Positions 61,432 to 64,000 of a stretch of 64,000 bases of DNA are shown piece by piece (position 1 is the stretch's first letter; every line of letters begins with the position of its first letter). The position numbers were made by a program, and so were the translations under genes. The DNA comes from Emergomyces orientalis (lineage: Eukaryota; Ascomycota; Eurotiomycetes; Onygenales; Ajellomycetaceae). The stretch spans positions 248,001 through 312,000 of the forward strand of contig MOWL01000072.1 of NCBI GenBank assembly GCA_002110485.1, in the 5' to 3' direction. The notes under the pieces are model-generated. The model made no database searches and was not told the origin of the DNA. It saw only the letters and a list, made by a program, of their open reading frames with translations.

Positions 61432-62597
61432 GGCTCCGGAGAGCTCTCCCTTGAGCTACTGTTGAGACTACTCACTCTTGACTGAGGCTGAGGGCGGCTT
61501 TGGCGGGGTTCCAACATGGGGGCTACACTGGCGGCCTTCACAGGGCGCCGTGCAGGCTTGTAAGAGCAATCTGTGACCATGTGCCCTGATGCTTCACAGC
61601 AGAAGCACAACCTCTTTTCCTTTCTTCTATTCAGCTTCTTGAGATCTACTCATGCAGTGTGTTGTGTTCTCTTATTCTTCTTCTTGGCGGTTCACGCTGG
61701 TGTGGGCTCCCAGTCCATGACATTCTGTGATTCAGAAGGGGTCTGAGAAAGACTTTTCCAGAATCTCTTGAGTGAGATATTTTGATGTCAACTCAGCTGA
61801 CTCTTCTCAGACTTATTAAAGTTCTTCACATGATCTGCAATTCTTTTCACTTAATTCTTGAATTCATCATAGAACTTCTTTTCATTCAAGCTTAAGAGAT
61901 GTTTCTTTAGTTCTCAGTTGAAAACTTCTTTCAGATAGTCTTTTTTAATTGAGTCAGTTCATTCATGTTCATCAGTCTCTAGAAGCAGTTGCTTCAGCTC
62001 AGTTAAAAGTTCATCAAAGCTTCTCTTCTCTTGTCTCAGTCTATTCAGTTTGTTCAAGACTTTCTGCTCATAGACTGTGTCAGCAAATGTTGATTTCAGA
62101 AGCTCAAGGAACTCCTTGATGATAAATCTACTAGTTTCAGAATACTGATTCACCCAAGAATGAATTCTTGCTGATGCTTTGTCTTTCAGTCTTTCAAAAG
62201 TATACCACACTTGAGCTTGTTCATTTCCAATGGCCTGTCCATCAATCATAATCTTGGCTTTGAGGTTGCTGAGAAACTGTGAAAAATAGAAGAAATTATT
62301 GCTGTTATAACAGACAGGGTCTGAAAGGCTTGCTTTTGACTGTTTTAATTCAATAGAGAGAGAAATAGTGATAACTTCAGTTGAGTCTGAAGTTCTGATG
62401 ATTATTCATTGCTTCTTGAGTTCTTGTCATTGATTCTGTAGCTTCACTTGTTGAGCTGTCAGTCTTTTCTTCATCTGAAAAAGCTCTGCAAGCTTCTCTC
62501 TAGTGAGATTGATGATCATTTCTTCATTCTGTGATTTATGACTGCTTGTGACTAACACAAATTTGTCTTCATTCAATGAGATCTTAAAGATGATCAT
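61419..62597 (-). pseudogene. gypsy gag with CCHC zinc knuckle
   Basis: A frame from ATG 62597 to TAG 61419. A Lys/Gln-rich N-terminus is followed by a capsid-like helical region containing QVWYTFERLKDKA and SWVNQYSET, then a Lys-rich linker and a zinc knuckle C-x2-C-x4-H-x4-C at 61607-61566. A Pro/Ser/Arg-rich tail follows. Internal TGA codons occur in the N-terminal part and in the linker (for example near 62440, 61730 and 61650), in keeping with transition-type decay. The terminal stop lies within the spacer of a -1 frameshift signal, suggesting gag was separated from pol by recoding. Confidence 0.8.
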
Positions 62598-62820
62598 CAG
62601 AGTTTTTATTCTTATAAATGCAGGGATTTCTTGCTATTCTGTCACACTGTGATTTACTCAAAGAATGAGTTTATAATGTCAGTATTCTTCTGGACTTTTC
62701 TATAGATGCAGGGATTTCTTGCTACTCTGTCACACTATTATTCTTTCTTAATAATTGATCTGTGGTGTCAGTGTCTTTCTGGGCTTTTCTGTGTCTTTCT
62801 TTAGTAAGGAGTAAAAACGA

Positions 62821-62830
62821 AGCTTTTCTA
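62821..62830 (-). other. candidate self-priming primer-binding site
   Basis: AGAAAAGCTT on the minus strand starts two bases after the 5' LTR. It is the exact complement of AAGCTTTTCT inside the LTR (62887-62896), where the transcript could begin. This is the geometry of Tf1-type self-priming. No tRNA-complementary TGG-type site is evident at the LTR edge. The left copy has the same pair (55258-55267 and 55325-55334). Confidence 0.55.
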
Positions 62831-62832
62831 AT

Positions 62833-63068
62833 GTAAGAGACAAGTAATTAGATATGAAAGAACTATATTGTGTCTAAAATACAAGAAGAAAAGCTTAAGA
62901 AAGAAAAGAGAAAGAAAAGAGAAAGAAAAGAGAAAATGCAAAGAGTGTGAAGAAAAGAGCTCTAAGTGCAAGCTGCAAGCAAGGGCTAGCCACTAGCGTG
63001 GAAGCTATTAGTCTGTTTGAGCGGCTAGCTTGAGTCCATATAATCATATAGAGGTTCAACCTCTGACA
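62833..63068 (-). repeat. 5' LTR of the full gypsy element
   Basis: 236 bp, the partner of 57485-57721, flanked outside by the GTTGA duplication at 63069-63073. One arm of the internal hairpin is altered here (GGCTAGCTT), a C-to-T type change. Confidence 0.92.
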
Positions 63069-63139
63069 GTTGAATAGATTTGCTGTTCAGAAGGTTTTTA
63101 GACCAGAGCTATACTAGATAGCTCAAGGTTTTTCTCACT

Positions 63140-64000
63140 TTATTATTATTATTCTTCAATTATAAATATATATGCAGTCAGAGACTATGATATTTACCTG
63201 AGACTCAAAGAGTCTCAGAATTTTTCTAACTTTAACACTAATTACTATACATTTTTTCTTCAAACAAATAGCACTTGCAATACTTGAATTCCAGCCCAGA
63301 ATAGTCAGCAAATTGATTTTTATTTTTTTTATTTATTTATTTATAAATATCTTTGAAGATTATTTATATTCTCTTTTTTTCATATAATTTTCAAGTGATT
63401 ACAAAGAAAATAAATTAATGATAGACAAAATAACTCATGACATGAATACAAAGGAAATAAAAGACAGACTCTAACACAAAAGAAATAGTGAGATATTATA
63501 TAATATCTAGCAGTTTTTATAAAGAATATTTCAGATTCTCATTCATTTATATTTTCATCTTTGAAATAGAATTGATTTCTGGTAGCTAGTTGAGTTTCAT
63601 TGAGAAAATCAATTAAATATTGACTGTCTATTTCAGTTGAAAATAGTAGTTTCATATTCATTTCTCTCAGCTTATATTTATATCTCAGTTCAGCTCTAAG
63701 TTCTTGATTTAATGAGCAATTCATTAAGATATGTTCTGGGTCTTCAAGAGAGTCACAATATTCACAATTTTCACTTTCAATATCAGATATTCTTTTCAAA
63801 TAAGATTTGAAATAGCCATGACCTAGTTTCAATTGAATGATTGAGGAGAAAAGCTTCTTCTTGCACTTAATAGAGCATGATTTTCATTTAGATTTAGTTT
63901 CAAATCTAAGATAGTGAGGACTTTTTCTTTGTTTTTCTCATATTTTATGTCATTTTTCTAAGCAATTTTCTTTTATCTTTCTTTTAATAAAAGACCATGA
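63140..64000 (-). mobile_element. LINE 3' end (ORF2 C-terminus, 3' UTR, AAT tail), running off the window
   Basis: The minus strand reads into a LINE ORF2 C-terminus ending at TGA 63539. KLGHGYFKSYLKR is followed by a CCHC-type knuckle ENCEYCDSLEDPEHILMNC and a helical end with ATRNQFYF. The 3' UTR (63538-63157) and an AAT-repeat tail at about 63156-63140 follow. The tail sequence matches the truncated copy at 54755-55109 in inverted orientation. Upstream ORF2 sequence to 64000 is AT-rich and interrupted. It differs from the GC-rich Tad-like fragment at 56153, so it is a second LINE family. Confidence 0.75.

Larger units (their letters stand above)
57485..63068 (-). mobile_element. complete chromodomain Ty3/gypsy LTR retrotransposon, mutated
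   Basis: A 5584-bp element on the minus strand with LTRs at both ends and a 5-bp target duplication. Order 5' to 3' on the minus strand: 5' LTR (63068-62833), priming site, gag with CCHC knuckle, protease, reverse transcriptase, RNase H, integrase with HHCC and D,D35E, chromodomain, polypurine tract, 3' LTR (57721-57485). The chromodomain and the candidate self-priming site place it near the Tf1/sushi chromoviruses. gag stays in one frame, pol in the -1 frame, and no indel is apparent. The only defects are point nonsense and missense changes, mostly TGA. It is therefore structurally whole but not autonomous. Confidence 0.92.

Overview
The window is a piece of nuclear chromosome from a filamentous ascomycete, very probably a eurotiomycete and plausibly an onygenalean (genus not provable from the sequence). 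The signs are short spliceosomal introns (about 50-240 nt) with GTANGT donors, NADP-glutamate dehydrogenase, homoserine kinase, ribonucleotide reductase and Mediator subunit 5 proteins of eurotiomycete type, an Asp f 7-like secreted protein, and transposons decayed by C-to-T/G-to-A mutation. Gene models below were spliced by hand; each coding sum is a multiple of three.

Layout. 1-4989 shows no supportable gene. 4990-5880 is a broken aminoglycoside-phosphotransferase-like gene. 7585-8930 (+) is homoserine kinase with a perfect Gcn4/CpcA-type site upstream, and it faces the seven-exon Med5 gene (9648-13154, -). 14765-15169 (-) encodes a small secreted ten-cysteine protein. 18944-19666 (-) is a conserved protein of unknown function. 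After about 6 kb of empty sequence comes NADP-glutamate dehydrogenase (25628-27579, -), then a decayed ACS-family MFS permease (29384-31185, -). 33740-35147 (+) is a CFEM-like single-pass membrane protein with a 12-bp coding minisatellite. 38715-39675 (+) is the Asp f 7-like double-psi barrel protein behind a pyrimidine-rich leader. 44183-47213 (-) is the ribonucleotide reductase large subunit with an upstream MCB box. 48272-48969 (-) is a probable GPI-anchored wall protein, 49833-50666 (-) a small P-loop kinase, and 52582-53374 (+) a frameshifted member of a fungal family.

The last 9.3 kb (54742-64000) is a nested retrotransposon block. A complete chromodomain-bearing Ty3/gypsy element (57485-63068, -) has two LTRs and a 5-bp target duplication. 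No indel is apparent in gag or pol: both are interrupted only by nonsense codons, almost all TGA. It carries a candidate self-priming site (Tf1 type) and a textbook-like -1 frameshift signal at gag/pol. A second, more heavily mutated copy (55117-56152, +) is cut off by a Tad-like LINE 3' fragment. LINE 3' ends lie on both outer edges in inverted orientation. One of them inserted exactly at an LTR border with a 13-bp target duplication.

The functional genes are unlinked housekeeping, nitrogen/amino-acid, DNA-precursor and cell-surface genes; there is no metabolic cluster or obvious new multi-gene system. The most interesting signals are the retrotransposon's expression and priming signals and its unusual mutation spectrum.
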